From positions 868,001 through 932,000 of the forward strand of contig NZ_CP053835.1 of assembly GCF_013201725.1 (NCBI RefSeq): a DNA stretch of 64,000 bases, given 5' to 3'. How positions within the stretch are numbered: the first letter of the stretch is position 1; each line of letters opens with the position of its first letter. A model generated the notes under the pieces. That model had not been told where the DNA came from, searched no databases, and saw only the letters and a program-made list of their open reading frames with translations. The stretch comes from Arcobacter defluvii (GTDB taxonomy: Bacteria; Campylobacterota; Campylobacteria; Campylobacterales; Arcobacteraceae). Both the position numbers and the translations under genes were made by a program. Shown one piece after another: positions 17,098 to 25,112 of the stretch.

Positions 17098-17919
17098 TTG
17101 TTGTCTAATAATATCCTAGAAAAGATAGAATCTCTTCCTCCCTTGCCAAAAACAATAATAGAGATTGAAGAGTTTAGAAAAAAACCAAATAAAGAAGCCA
17201 TTGATTTACTAAAAATAATTGAAAAAGATGCCTTAATAATATCAACATTGTTAAAAATCTCGAATTCTGCAATGTTTGGTTTTAGGTCAAAAGTTGAAAC
17301 ACCAAGTCGAGCTATTAATCTACTTGGAATCAATTTTACTATTTCTATTGCTATTGGTGGAACAGTACAAAATCTTTTAATGACAAATTTAGAACCATAT
17401 GCTATTAATAGCGATGATTTTATGAGAGCTTCAAATATTTCTTCAACTTTAGCCAATATATGGCTTTCAAAAATTGATGCAGAATTAAAAGAAGATATTA
17501 TTTTACCTGCGCTTTTACAAGAAACAGGAAAATTTATTTTAGCTGATATTATATCTAGTGAAGGAAAAGCAGATTTATTTAAATCAAAAATATCAGCTGG
17601 TGCATCTATTGAATCAGTAGAAAAAGAGTTATTAGATGTAACTACTTCACAAGTTACTGCTCAAATATTTAGATATTGGAAATTAAGTGAAAATCTTATA
17701 AATATGATTGAAAATGTAGATGATGTTTCAAAAGCTACACCTGAATATAAGAAAAAAACTCAGATTTTAGATGTTATTAAAACAGCAGCATATATAAAAG
17801 AACCATTAAGTGATGAAAATGTAGAAAGAGCTATAAAAAAAGCAACTTTATATGGATTTGATATAAAAAATCTAAAAAATGCAATAGAAACTCTACAAGA
17901 TAGATTACTTGACGAATAG
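17098..17919 (+). CDS. HDOD domain protein
   Basis: A 273-residue cytoplasmic protein whose N-terminal two thirds match the HDOD fold: the LPPLPKT motif near the start, then KIIEKDALIISTLLKISNSAMFG-type helices. HDOD domains resemble HD hydrolases but lack the metal-binding His-Asp pair, and they act in signalling or regulation. No GGDEF, EAL or receiver domain is fused to it. The start is a TTG at 17098, placed 8 bp after a good AGGAG; no ATG gives a better context. A TATAAT -10 element is seen at 17074-17079. It converges with recO. An 8-bp stem (17906-17913/17927-17934) overlaps its stop and could be a weak terminator. The exact pathway cannot be told from sequence. Confidence 0.8.
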   Translation: MLSNNILEKIESLPPLPKTIIEIEEFRKKPNKEAIDLLKIIEKDALIISTLLKISNSAMFGFRSKVETPSRAINLLGINFTISIAIGGTVQNLLMTNLEPYAINSDDFMRASNISSTLANIWLSKIDAELKEDIILPALLQETGKFILADIISSEGKADLFKSKISAGASIESVEKELLDVTTSQVTAQIFRYWKLSENLINMIENVDDVSKATPEYKKKTQILDVIKTAAYIKEPLSDENVERAIKKATLYGFDIKNLKNAIETLQDRLLDE

Positions 17920-17936
17920 AATTTTTGTCAAGTAAA

Positions 17937-18551
17937 TTATAAACCTAAAAGAATTATATTCCATAAGTATTCAACTTCTTCATCAGTTAGGTTTATAGTT
18001 TTTTTCTTTTCAAAGAGTTCTGAAATTTTATTTAACTTAAAAATTTTTCCTCTTGTACATTCAGTATGAAGGGGTAAAAATCCTCTAACTAACGATACAT
18101 CTTCATAAATTTTTGTTTCGCACAATAAACATTCAAAGTCAGAATGAAGTCTTCCTTCAAATTCAAGTAAAGAGATATATGATTCACAAATTGCTCTTAA
18201 AACATTTTGTTTAGACATAATATGAACTAAGTTTTCTAAGGAGTAAAAATAAAAAGAATCTAACTCTTCAAGTTCTTTTAAATGTGGATAAAATAGTTTA
18301 ATATATCGTTGCCAACAATACATTTTTTCATTATCAAGTATCCAAGGGAAACCAAGTTGAATTACATCTTTTAATCTTGGAATATTAGCCCTTGTATTTT
18401 CTAGTTCAAAATCAATTTTATAGCCTATATTTATATTTGAATGTCTAGCTCCATAAAATCTATAAGTTGTAAGAAGTTCATTTTCAGTTATTATAGTTAC
18501 AATTAAATCATCATCTTTAACAGGTTTTATATCTATAATGTAACCTTGCAT
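17937..18551 (-). CDS. recO: Recombination protein RecO, Campylobacterota type
   Basis: Loads RecA onto SSB-coated single strands in RecFOR-type recombinational repair. Its 204 residues begin MQGYIIDIKPVKDDDLIVTIITENELLTTYRFYGAR... (split here), the N-terminal OB fold that is divergent in this phylum. The C-terminal helical part carries a CLLC pair (zinc-finger-like, partnered by a Cys near residue 166). The gene lies 8 bp downstream of the small acidic-protein gene at 18560 on the same strand, so the two are probably co-transcribed. It is shorter than E. coli RecO (242) but normal for Campylobacterota. Confidence 0.82.
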   Translation of the reverse strand: MQGYIIDIKPVKDDDLIVTIITENELLTTYRFYGARHSNINIGYKIDFELENTRANIPRLKDVIQLGFPWILDNEKMYCWQRYIKLFYPHLKELEELDSFYFYSLENLVHIMSKQNVLRAICESYISLLEFEGRLHSDFECLLCETKIYEDVSLVRGFLPLHTECTRGKIFKLNKISELFEKKKTINLTDEEVEYLWNIILLGL

Positions 18552-18559
18552 AAAAGTTA

Positions 18560-18823
18560 TTAGTCCTCTAAATCTTCTTTTCTCATTTCATTTATTTCAT
18601 CAATGATTTCTTTACACTCTTCATCATCAATGTCTCCATGAGTTAAATCAACTAACATTTCTTCAAAATCTTTTTTCATTTCTTGTATTTGTTTTAATTC
18701 TTCTTTTATATTATCATCATCTTTTTTTGCTGCAATAATTTCAAATAATTCATCAATATAATCTTCAATCTCAATAAGAACTTCATTTTTTATTAAATTC
18801 TCTAACTCTTCTTGAATAGTCAT
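18560..18823 (-). CDS. Small acidic coiled-coil protein, function unknown
   Basis: An 87-residue, very acidic protein (many Glu/Asp, long runs of heptad-like helices). It has no membrane segment, cysteines apart from one, or recognisable domain. It starts at ATG 18823 after an AAAAGGTG ribosome-binding site and ends 8 bp before recO, which suggests a two-gene unit. Conserved small proteins upstream of recO occur in this group, but I do not recognise a named family. Codon use matches the neighbours and the frame is well formed, so I take it as real. Confidence 0.7.
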   Translation of the reverse strand: MTIQEELENLIKNEVLIEIEDYIDELFEIIAAKKDDDNIKEELKQIQEMKKDFEEMLVDLTHGDIDDEECKEIIDEINEMRKEDLED

Positions 18824-18940
18824 TTTTACACCTTTTTTAAAAATTTGGAAATTATAACAAAAAAGAACTACTCTTTTGCTTCAATATAATCATATAATTG
18901 TTGTGTTAAAATATAATAAATAATAACGTAAGGAAAGTAA

Positions 18941-19258
18941 ATGGCAGAGTTTAAAGGTGTTTCTATTGCAAAAGCAGCAAATATTCTTTTTGAAGGTAAT
19001 ATTACAAGTAGATCTATCACATTTGAAGATGGTTCTAGAAAAACTTTAGGAATAATGCTTCCAGGTGAATATGAGTTGAACACAGTTCATAAAGAAATTA
19101 TGGATATTCAAAGAGGTGTTTTAGAAGTTTTATTACCAGCTCAAGAATGGGTAAAATATGAAGGACCAGCATCATTTGAAATACAAGCTAATTCAAAATT
19201 CAAATTAAGAGTTCATTCTTTAGTTGATTATTGTTGTTCTTTTATAAAAAATCATTAA
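18941..19258 (+). CDS. ppnP: Pyrimidine/purine nucleoside phosphorylase PpnP
   Basis: A 105-residue single-domain cupin of the PpnP (YaiE, formerly DUF1255) family. It splits nucleosides with phosphate to give a free base and ribose-1-phosphate, with broad substrate range. Family signatures are the ITSRSITFEDGSRKTLGIMLPGEYE block (seen as successive conserved pieces), LEVLLP, and the C-terminal SFEIQANSKFKLRV...DYCCSF. The start ATG at 18941 is preceded by AAGGAAA. It is transcribed divergently from the recO pair and converges with the NosL-like gene; a strong hairpin lies between them. Confidence 0.92.
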   Translation: MAEFKGVSIAKAANILFEGNITSRSITFEDGSRKTLGIMLPGEYELNTVHKEIMDIQRGVLEVLLPAQEWVKYEGPASFEIQANSKFKLRVHSLVDYCCSFIKNH

Positions 19259-19271
19259 TTGTTATTTGTTT

Positions 19272-19309
19272 CTTACAAACAATGCGATAGAATCGCATTG
19301 TAATGTAAG
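19272..19309. terminator. Bidirectional terminator-like hairpin, ppnP / NosL-like gene
   Basis: A perfect 9-bp stem, CAATGCGAT (19280-19288) with ATCGCATTG (19292-19300), has a 3-nt loop. It is extended by an outer CTTAC/GTAAG pairing (19272-19276 with 19305-19309). It sits between two convergent genes. Confidence 0.7.
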
Positions 19310-20407
19310 TTAAAATAACATTTCTTTTTTTATTTCTTCAAATTTTAAAACTTTTTTCCCAAAATGATCTTCCATAAATTTTTTTGCTTGATTCTCATTT
19401 TTAAACGGAATTAACTCTTCTCCCATTGGACCATAAACATTTGAACCTATTACAAAGTAAGCATTTTTTGCATTTGTAATTTCTAAAGTATAATAATCAG
19501 TTACATTTATATCTTTTAATTCATCTTTATTGTGAGTATGACCATATTTTGAAGGTTCAAAATAGAACTTCATCATATCTTTTACTCCATCAAAATAATG
19601 AGAGTGACCATCTTTTGTAGTAATTTGGGCAGCCCATTTTGGATATTTTGATACAAACATACCACAAACTGGGCATTTTGCATCTTTTGGTGTATCAATC
19701 ATTTTAGATTTTTCACTTGCTAAAAGAGGATTACTTAAATAAACAGAAACAGCTTGAAGCATTTGTTTATCTAAATTTTTACAAACTTTATTATCAATTA
19801 GATATTGTTTAGCTTCTCCAATCGAATTAAAGTCTTTTATTTTATTGATGTCACACATTGATTCAAAAATTTTTTTTCCTTTTTTAGCAATAGGAACTCT
19901 TTTTTCATCTAAGATTTTATTATCATTTGGTAAATCTTCTAAAGCTATTTTCATCGTTTCATCAAAATTATGAATTTCACCACCAAACTCTTTTTGAAAT
20001 TTTAAAGCATCATCTTTTGATATAAATGCATATTTACTCACTGGACTCATTGTCCCTTCTTTTGAGCTACCAATAACATAAAATGCTTTTGTTGCATCAA
20101 TTAATTTTAAAGAATTTGTATCTACCACTTGGATATTTTTTATTTTATCTTTGTAATCTCTATAGATTTCTGCTTGACAATGAATAGAACAATATTGCTC
20201 TTTATGACCATTTTTAAATTCTGTTACATGATTTGTTTTATAGTATTTTGATAAATGCATACCACAAACATTACAAAACTCTTTTGATGAATCACTTTTA
20301 ACTAAAGTTGCATCTTTGGGTTCAACTGTTTGAAACATTTCATTTGCATTTAAGTTTGTAAAGATTAATGCAAATAAAAACATAAGTAAACTTAGACTCT
20401 TTTTCAT
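19310..20407 (-). CDS. Double NosL-domain copper-binding periplasmic protein
   Basis: A 365-residue exported protein with a signal peptide (KKSLSLLMFLFALIFTNLNA). It has two NosL-type domains: residues of about 40-155 with C45-x2-C48-x-M50 and a CSIHC segment, and about 240-360 with C245-x2-C248-x-M250. NosL is a Cu(I)-binding protein that helps mature nitrous oxide reductase; related proteins also occur away from nos genes. The middle part (about 172-232: GKKIFESMC..., then LQAVSVYLSNP) resembles a c-type cytochrome scaffold but has no CxxCH. No nosZ or nosDFY is in this window. A copper-handling or metallochaperone role in the periplasm is inferred. Monocistronic. Confidence 0.8.
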   Translation of the reverse strand: MKKSLSLLMFLFALIFTNLNANEMFQTVEPKDATLVKSDSSKEFCNVCGMHLSKYYKTNHVTEFKNGHKEQYCSIHCQAEIYRDYKDKIKNIQVVDTNSLKLIDATKAFYVIGSSKEGTMSPVSKYAFISKDDALKFQKEFGGEIHNFDETMKIALEDLPNDNKILDEKRVPIAKKGKKIFESMCDINKIKDFNSIGEAKQYLIDNKVCKNLDKQMLQAVSVYLSNPLLASEKSKMIDTPKDAKCPVCGMFVSKYPKWAAQITTKDGHSHYFDGVKDMMKFYFEPSKYGHTHNKDELKDINVTDYYTLEITNAKNAYFVIGSNVYGPMGEELIPFKNENQAKKFMEDHFGKKVLKFEEIKKEMLF

Positions 20408-20576
20408 AATTTTTCCTTATAATAAATATATGAAATTATAGTTAATAGTAGTTAATTTTTTGTTAAATCAATAAACATTAAAGTTAAAAAAATCTTAATT
20501 TATTTGCACCAAAGTACAATATACATAGTTTAAAAAAAATTATATACTAGGATAAATAATTTGTAAGGAGTATATT
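20408..20576. promoter_or_regulatory. Divergent promoter region, NosL-like gene / LapA-like adhesin
   Basis: A 169-bp AT-rich gap. On the plus strand a TATACT -10-like element lies at 20543-20548 and a strong AAGGAG at 20565-20570, 6 bp before the adhesin ATG. The leader between them is about 20 nt. No recognisable operator. Confidence 0.45.
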
Positions 20577-23500
20577 ATGGCTGGAGAAATTGGAAAAATC
20601 ATATCTTTAAATGGATCTTTTTTTATAAAACATCCAAATGGAAGTGTAAGTACTGCAAAAGTAAATGATATCTTAAATGATGGCGATATTATAATTGGTA
20701 GTTCTTCAAATACTAATTCAAATATGCTTAAAGTTTTACTTTCTGATAATTCTGGTGATATACAAGTTGTTGGAAATAATGAACAACTTTTTGATGTAAC
20801 TTTATTATCAGGTGAATTACCTGAAGATACTGTAGTTCAAAATAATGAAGTTAGTGATTTATTGGAGCAATCAACAAAAAATATTCAAGAAAATCCTGCA
20901 CAAACTGATGAGCAAGCAACCCTTACTTTAGATCAAATTGAGAAATTAGATGCAGCAGCAGCTGGAGAAGATCAGACAACTACTGATCCTGTAGGAATTA
21001 TCCCTCTAAGATTGGAAGATAGAACAGCTGGTGAAACAAATATTACAACAGATTTAAGAGATGCTGTATCTACTACAACTATAGTAGATGATACAGTTGC
21101 TACAAATAATACAATTTTAGTAGATGCAACATTAACGTTAACAGATACAACTATTCTTGAAGGAAATGAAAATGCAACAGTATCTGCTAGTTTAGATCAA
21201 ACACCAAGAACTACTTTAATAGTAACATTATCAAATGGTGCAACAATTACATTTGGAACAGATTATGTCCCTGGAACATTAGTAGAATCAACTTCATTTC
21301 CAATTCAAGGTGATGATGTATACATTGATGCTGAAGCATATACTGTGAGTGGAACATCTTATGTTGGAGGTGGATTTAATAGTATTGTAGGATATCCATC
21401 AACAGTAACTATTAGTGATACAAATGATACAGTAACAGCAACATTAACATCTTCTTTAGCAACAGGAAGTAATGAAGATGCAGGATCAATCACATATACA
21501 ATAACGTTAACAAATGTAGATGGATTACCAGTAGCTCCAACAGCAGTAGCAGGAGAGACATTTAGCTTTACATTAAATGATGGAACAGAAGTAAGTGTAG
21601 TAGTACCACAAAATGGAACAACAGGATCAACTACGTTAAACTGGTCAGCAAGTGCTTCAGACTTTACAGCATTAGCAGATGCAGATGTATTTAGTGATAC
21701 AACAACAGTTAGCTTGAATGGAATAATAACATCAACAAATAATAGTGGATATGAAAACTTAGTAACAGCAGGAACAAGTAGTCATACAGTAGTAGATACA
21801 AATGATACAGTAACAGCAACATTAACATCTTCTTTAGCAACAGGAAGTAATGAAGATGCAGGATCAATCACATATACAATAACGTTAACAAATGCAGATG
21901 GATTACCAGTAGCTCCAACAGCAGTAGCAGGAGAGACATTTAGCTTTACATTAAATGATGGAACAGAAGTAAGTGTAGTAGTACCACAAAATGGAACAAC
22001 AGGATCAACTACGTTAAACTGGTCAGCAAGTGCTTCAGACTTTATATCATTAGCAGATGCAGATGTATTTAGTGATACAACAACAGTTAGCTTGAATGGA
22101 ACAATAACATCAACAAATAATAGTGGATATGAAAACTTAGTAACAGCAGGAACAAGTAGTCATACAGTAGTAGATAGTGAGGATACAGTAACAGTAACAT
22201 TAACATCTTCTTTAGCAACAGGAAGTAATGAAGATGCAGGATCAATCACATATACAATAACGTTAACAAATGCAGATGGATTACCAGTAGCTCCAACAGC
22301 AGTAGCAGGAGAGACATTTAGTTTTACATTAAATGATGGAACAGAAGTAAGTGTAGTAGTACCACAAAATGGAACAACAGGATCAACTACGTTAAACTGG
22401 TCAGCAAGTGCTTCAGACTTTATATCATTAGCAGATGCAGATGTATTTAGTGATACAACAACAGTTAGCTTGAATGGAACAATAACATCAACAAATAATA
22501 GTGGATATGAAAACTTAGTAACAGCAGGAACAAGTAGTCATACAGTAGTAGATAGTGAGGATACAACAATATTAAAAGTAAATGAATCATTAAACAGTGA
22601 TGGTTCTTATACATATACAGCTGTAGTTTCAAATGCTCCTGATACAGGAAATAATTTAGTTATAACTTTAGATAATGGTAAAACAATAATTTTGGATAGT
22701 TCTGTTATTACAGCAAGTGTAAATAGTGATACTCAGGCTTTATCAGTAACTTCAGTAACAGGTGGAAATTATGAAGATTTAAAAGTTGTCTATGGATTCG
22801 GTCAAGATATAATCATGAAAATTGCTGCAAATAATTCATTAGATGATGTTGATACAAATACTTCATATTTTGATTCAGATACTATAAATACTGAAATTGC
22901 ACTTTCTTCTATAAAATTAACGCCACAAGTGGATGTAAATGGATATGCAATAAATATTAATGGAGATAGAATAACATCAACAGATAATATTGGTACATCA
23001 CAAGAAACAACATATTATATAAAATATGATAATTCAAATCCAGATAATATAACTGCATATAGAGTTAGTTCATCAGGTACAGAATATACTTCCCAAGTTG
23101 TATTTACAATTTCTTCTGATACAACAAATGAAAACTATTCAATAACTTTAGGTACATATCCTTTAGATGGTGCAGCGTATACAATGCAAAATATTTTTGA
23201 ATCATCATCAACTTCATATAATGGAGGAAATGAATTAAGTTTATTATTTAATGTTAATGATTTGTATGTTTTAGCATCTGCTACAAGTGATACAGGTGTT
23301 GCTGGAAGTGGAAATAATGCGTATCAAGTAAATTATTCTACAGGTAATGGATTAGGTGTTGATGATGCTGGAACAATAGGTACAGATGAAAAATTATATT
23401 TAAATTTTACGAATAGTACAATGAGTAGTAATCTATTATTGGGTGGAAATGGTAATGATACAGATGGTAATGATAATACAATAACAGATTCTGTAGATAA

Positions 23501-23828
23501 TAGAACTTATGCTCAAAATAATGAACAATATTTGACAAATGCTATTTTTTCATTACAAAAATGGCAAAGTGGAGATCAAGCTATATGGCAAGCATTTAAT
23601 GGTACAGTATTAATTGCAGAAGGAACAAAAGATTATGTAGCAAATGATTCAACATTGGCTGTTTCATCAGAAGTTTCTAATATAAATATCACAACAAGTG
23701 GAATTACTTGGAGTATGTATGACAATGTATTAACTAATGATAGTGGCAGTGCACAAACAGCTGATGTAAGTTATACGATTAATGAAGGAACGACCATTAA
23801 GTACGACTATTACATTAGATGCAGGTGA
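20577..23828 (+). CDS. LapA-like type I secreted adhesin with retention module, N-terminal 1,083 codons before a frameshift
   Basis: This is a giant biofilm-type adhesin. It lacks a Sec signal and starts MAGEIGKIISLNGSFFIKH, the N-terminal retention module found in LapA-like adhesins, where it plugs the type I secretion outer-membrane pore. A linker at residues 120-135 contains AAAG (127-130), matching the [TAP]AAG dialanine site cut by LapG-type proteases. Immunoglobulin-like extender domains follow, including three 126-residue near-identical repeats (bases 21426-22559). From about residue 720 the sequence is unique. The frame leaves the protein at about 23795 and ends at TGA 23826-23828 after a meaningless tail (KYDYYIRCR). 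The rest is in the next frame at 23782-24489. No type I secretion genes (LapBCE) are in the window. Confidence 0.82.
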   Translation: MAGEIGKIISLNGSFFIKHPNGSVSTAKVNDILNDGDIIIGSSSNTNSNMLKVLLSDNSGDIQVVGNNEQLFDVTLLSGELPEDTVVQNNEVSDLLEQSTKNIQENPAQTDEQATLTLDQIEKLDAAAAGEDQTTTDPVGIIPLRLEDRTAGETNITTDLRDAVSTTTIVDDTVATNNTILVDATLTLTDTTILEGNENATVSASLDQTPRTTLIVTLSNGATITFGTDYVPGTLVESTSFPIQGDDVYIDAEAYTVSGTSYVGGGFNSIVGYPSTVTISDTNDTVTATLTSSLATGSNEDAGSITYTITLTNVDGLPVAPTAVAGETFSFTLNDGTEVSVVVPQNGTTGSTTLNWSASASDFTALADADVFSDTTTVSLNGIITSTNNSGYENLVTAGTSSHTVVDTNDTVTATLTSSLATGSNEDAGSITYTITLTNADGLPVAPTAVAGETFSFTLNDGTEVSVVVPQNGTTGSTTLNWSASASDFISLADADVFSDTTTVSLNGTITSTNNSGYENLVTAGTSSHTVVDSEDTVTVTLTSSLATGSNEDAGSITYTITLTNADGLPVAPTAVAGETFSFTLNDGTEVSVVVPQNGTTGSTTLNWSASASDFISLADADVFSDTTTVSLNGTITSTNNSGYENLVTAGTSSHTVVDSEDTTILKVNESLNSDGSYTYTAVVSNAPDTGNNLVITLDNGKTIILDSSVITASVNSDTQALSVTSVTGGNYEDLKVVYGFGQDIIMKIAANNSLDDVDTNTSYFDSDTINTEIALSSIKLTPQVDVNGYAININGDRITSTDNIGTSQETTYYIKYDNSNPDNITAYRVSSSGTEYTSQVVFTISSDTTNENYSITLGTYPLDGAAYTMQNIFESSSTSYNGGNELSLLFNVNDLYVLASATSDTGVAGSGNNAYQVNYSTGNGLGVDDAGTIGTDEKLYLNFTNSTMSSNLLLGGNGNDTDGNDNTITDSVDNRTYAQNNEQYLTNAIFSLQKWQSGDQAIWQAFNGTVLIAEGTKDYVANDSTLAVSSEVSNINITTSGITWSMYDNVLTNDSGSAQTADVSYTINEGTTIKYDYYIRCR
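21426..22559 (+). repeat. Three tandem 378-bp repeats in the LapA-like adhesin
   Basis: Units of 378 bp (126 codons) start at about 21426, 21804 and 22182 and encode an Ig-like domain beginning DTVTATLTSSLATGSNEDAG. The copies differ by only a few bases (for example NVDG/NADG and FTAL/FISL). The frame is kept when copy number changes. Confidence 0.93.
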
Positions 23829-24489
23829 AAGTTTTAATTTTAATGCATTTAATGAAATTCAGTTTACAGCTGGATCTGGGGATTATAGTTTATCTTCCAT
23901 GAGTGCATCAAATACTGAAAGTATTCCTCCTGAAAATCAAGTAATAAATGTAGGTATAGACACATATATTAATGGTACAGAACATTCTAGTGGTGTAATG
24001 CAAATTACATTTGATGGAGATGGAGCAATAGTTGGTACATCTGAAAGTGAAGTTATTGATTATACAGATGTAACATCAATTGATGGAGGAGATGGAATAG
24101 ATACTCTTGTTCTAAGCGGTAATGAATCAATTGATTTTTCTTCAATCCCAGATAATTCAATTGTAAGTATAGAACACATTGATCTAACAGCAGATGGAGC
24201 ACAATCAGTTAGTAAATTGACATTATCAGATGTAGTAGATTTAGTTCCTAATATATCAGGTATTACAGATACAGCTACAAATATTTCATCAAGTGACCAC
24301 TTATTAAAAATTACAGGAGATGGAGAAGATAGTGTAAGTTTATTGAATACAACAGACAGTTGGACAAAAGCATCTTCTACATATACAGATGTAGATAGTA
24401 TAGTATATGATGTATTTTCAAATAATGAAGATTCAAGTTATAAAGTTTTGATTCAACAAAACGTTCAAGATACAATTACAAATTCATAA
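23782..24489 (+). CDS. LapA-like adhesin, C-terminal portion with type I secretion signal region (after the frameshift)
   Basis: The downstream part of the adhesin starting at 20577, in the next frame; the ATG at 23782 overlaps the upstream frame and is probably not a natural start. The residues reading LSTTITLDAGESFNFNAF continue the upstream protein if one C is removed from the CC in GACCATT (about 23795). The C-terminal 150 residues contain one RTX-like segment (DGGDGIDTLVLSG) and an Asp/Ser/Thr-rich, Cys-free end, as expected for an uncleaved type I secretion signal. A separated fragment would have the export signal but no adhesin, and the upstream fragment the reverse. The repaired gene would encode about 1,303 residues. 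A hairpin follows the stop. Confidence 0.72.
   Translation: MKERPLSTTITLDAGESFNFNAFNEIQFTAGSGDYSLSSMSASNTESIPPENQVINVGIDTYINGTEHSSGVMQITFDGDGAIVGTSESEVIDYTDVTSIDGGDGIDTLVLSGNESIDFSSIPDNSIVSIEHIDLTADGAQSVSKLTLSDVVDLVPNISGITDTATNISSSDHLLKITGDGEDSVSLLNTTDSWTKASSTYTDVDSIVYDVFSNNEDSSYKVLIQQNVQDTITNS
23790..23801 (+). other. Frameshift site in the LapA-like adhesin (one extra base)
   Basis: Upstream frame: GAA GGA ACG ACC ATT AAG. Downstream frame: CGA CCA TTA AGT ACG. Removing one C gives GAA GGA ACG ACA TTA AGT ACG ACT, which reads EGTTLSTT and joins both halves smoothly. The inserted base is probably one C of the CC pair here. Confidence 0.75.
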
Positions 24490-24492
24490 AAA

Positions 24493-24520
24493 TAAGAAAA
24501 GTAGATTTTCTACTTTCTTA
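24493..24520 (+). terminator. Terminator hairpin after the LapA-like adhesin
   Basis: TAAGAAAAGTAGA (24493-24505) pairs with TCTACTTTCTTA (24509-24520), with one bulged A and a 3-nt loop. It starts 3 bp after the adhesin stop. Confidence 0.6.
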
Positions 24521-24526
24521 TAAAGA

Positions 24527-24561
24527 AAAAAAGGTAAAAGATAGAAATCTCTTACCTTTTT
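24527..24561 (-). terminator. Terminator hairpin after the superoxide reductase gene
   Basis: GGTAA...AGAT (24533-24542) pairs with ATCT...TTACC (24547-24556), flanked by A and T runs, so it could end transcription from both strands. It is 20 bp beyond the minus-strand stop at 24581. Confidence 0.65.
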
Positions 24562-24580
24562 AATAAAAACATTATTCTAA

Positions 24581-24967
24581 TTACTCAGTAACTTCAACAG
24601 TTACAGGTGTACCTTCCCAGATACCATGTTTTGTACAGTAACCGTGAGCAACTAAATTTAATTTTGAACCAGTTGGGATGATTGTAAATGTAGTTGTATT
24701 ATGTGCTTTTACATTTCCTAATGTTCCTGGTACATAAGTAGCTTTTGCTAATAATGTTTCACCATTAAATAAAGAAACAGATTCGATGTAGTGATCAAAA
24801 TCATCTGGATGAGTGTATTCGTTACCCATTTTAACAGTAACTTCAAATGGTTCACCTTTTTTTGCAGTTGAAGCACAGTGAATAAATGGACTGTGTCTAT
24901 CAATTAAATCTTTTTTTGCTTCTCTTTCAACAGTATCAATATCAACATATTTGTTAATTTTTGGCAT
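24581..24967 (-). CDS. Class II superoxide reductase (neelaredoxin)
   Basis: Reduces superoxide to hydrogen peroxide without releasing oxygen; cytoplasmic, fed by rubredoxin-type donors. Its 128 residues are a full neelaredoxin without the N-terminal desulforedoxin domain. Iron ligands are recognisable: His in RHSPFIH, the His residues of THPDDFDHYI, and the C-terminal Cys-x2-His (YCTKHG). The position before the first His, usually Lys in EKHxP, is Arg here (DRHSP); some other superoxide reductases also vary there. A good AGGAGATA ribosome-binding site precedes the ATG, and a minus-strand TATAAT is at 25001-25006. Monocistronic; two inverted repeats lie upstream of the promoter. Confidence 0.88.
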   Translation of the reverse strand: MPKINKYVDIDTVEREAKKDLIDRHSPFIHCASTAKKGEPFEVTVKMGNEYTHPDDFDHYIESVSLFNGETLLAKATYVPGTLGNVKAHNTTTFTIIPTGSKLNLVAHGYCTKHGIWEGTPVTVEVTE

Positions 24968-25000
24968 AGTATCTCCTAATAAAATTATTTTAAAAAGGGC

Positions 25001-25006
25001 ATTATA
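25001..25006 (-). promoter_or_regulatory. -10 element of the superoxide reductase gene
   Basis: Minus-strand TATAAT (written ATTATA on the plus strand), 34 bp upstream of the ATG at 24967. It implies a leader of about 25 nt that contains AGGAG. Confidence 0.55.
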
Positions 25007-25024
25007 CTATAAATTTTATAAAAT

Positions 25025-25080
25025 AAAGAGGATAGAATTTATCCTCTTTGTTAAATTTGATAAAAATTTATTTTTATCAA
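25025..25080. repeat. Two adjacent perfect inverted repeats between divergent genes
   Basis: Stem 1: AAAGAGGATA (25025-25034) with TATCCTCTTT (25040-25049), loop 5 nt. Stem 2: TTGATAAAAA (25057-25066) with TTTTTATCAA (25071-25080), loop 4 nt. They lie in a divergent intergenic region where no terminator is expected. Confidence 0.75.
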
Positions 25081-25098
25081 GTATATTTTACACATCTT

Positions 25099-25107
25099 TG
25101 ATATAAT
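25099..25107 (+). promoter_or_regulatory. Extended -10 promoter of thiL, predicted leaderless start
   Basis: TGATATAAT (TGnTATAAT) ends at 25107 and the ATG is at 25113, so the expected transcription start falls on or next to the start codon. No Shine-Dalgarno sequence is possible in the space. Confidence 0.5.
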
Positions 25108-25112
25108 TGCGT

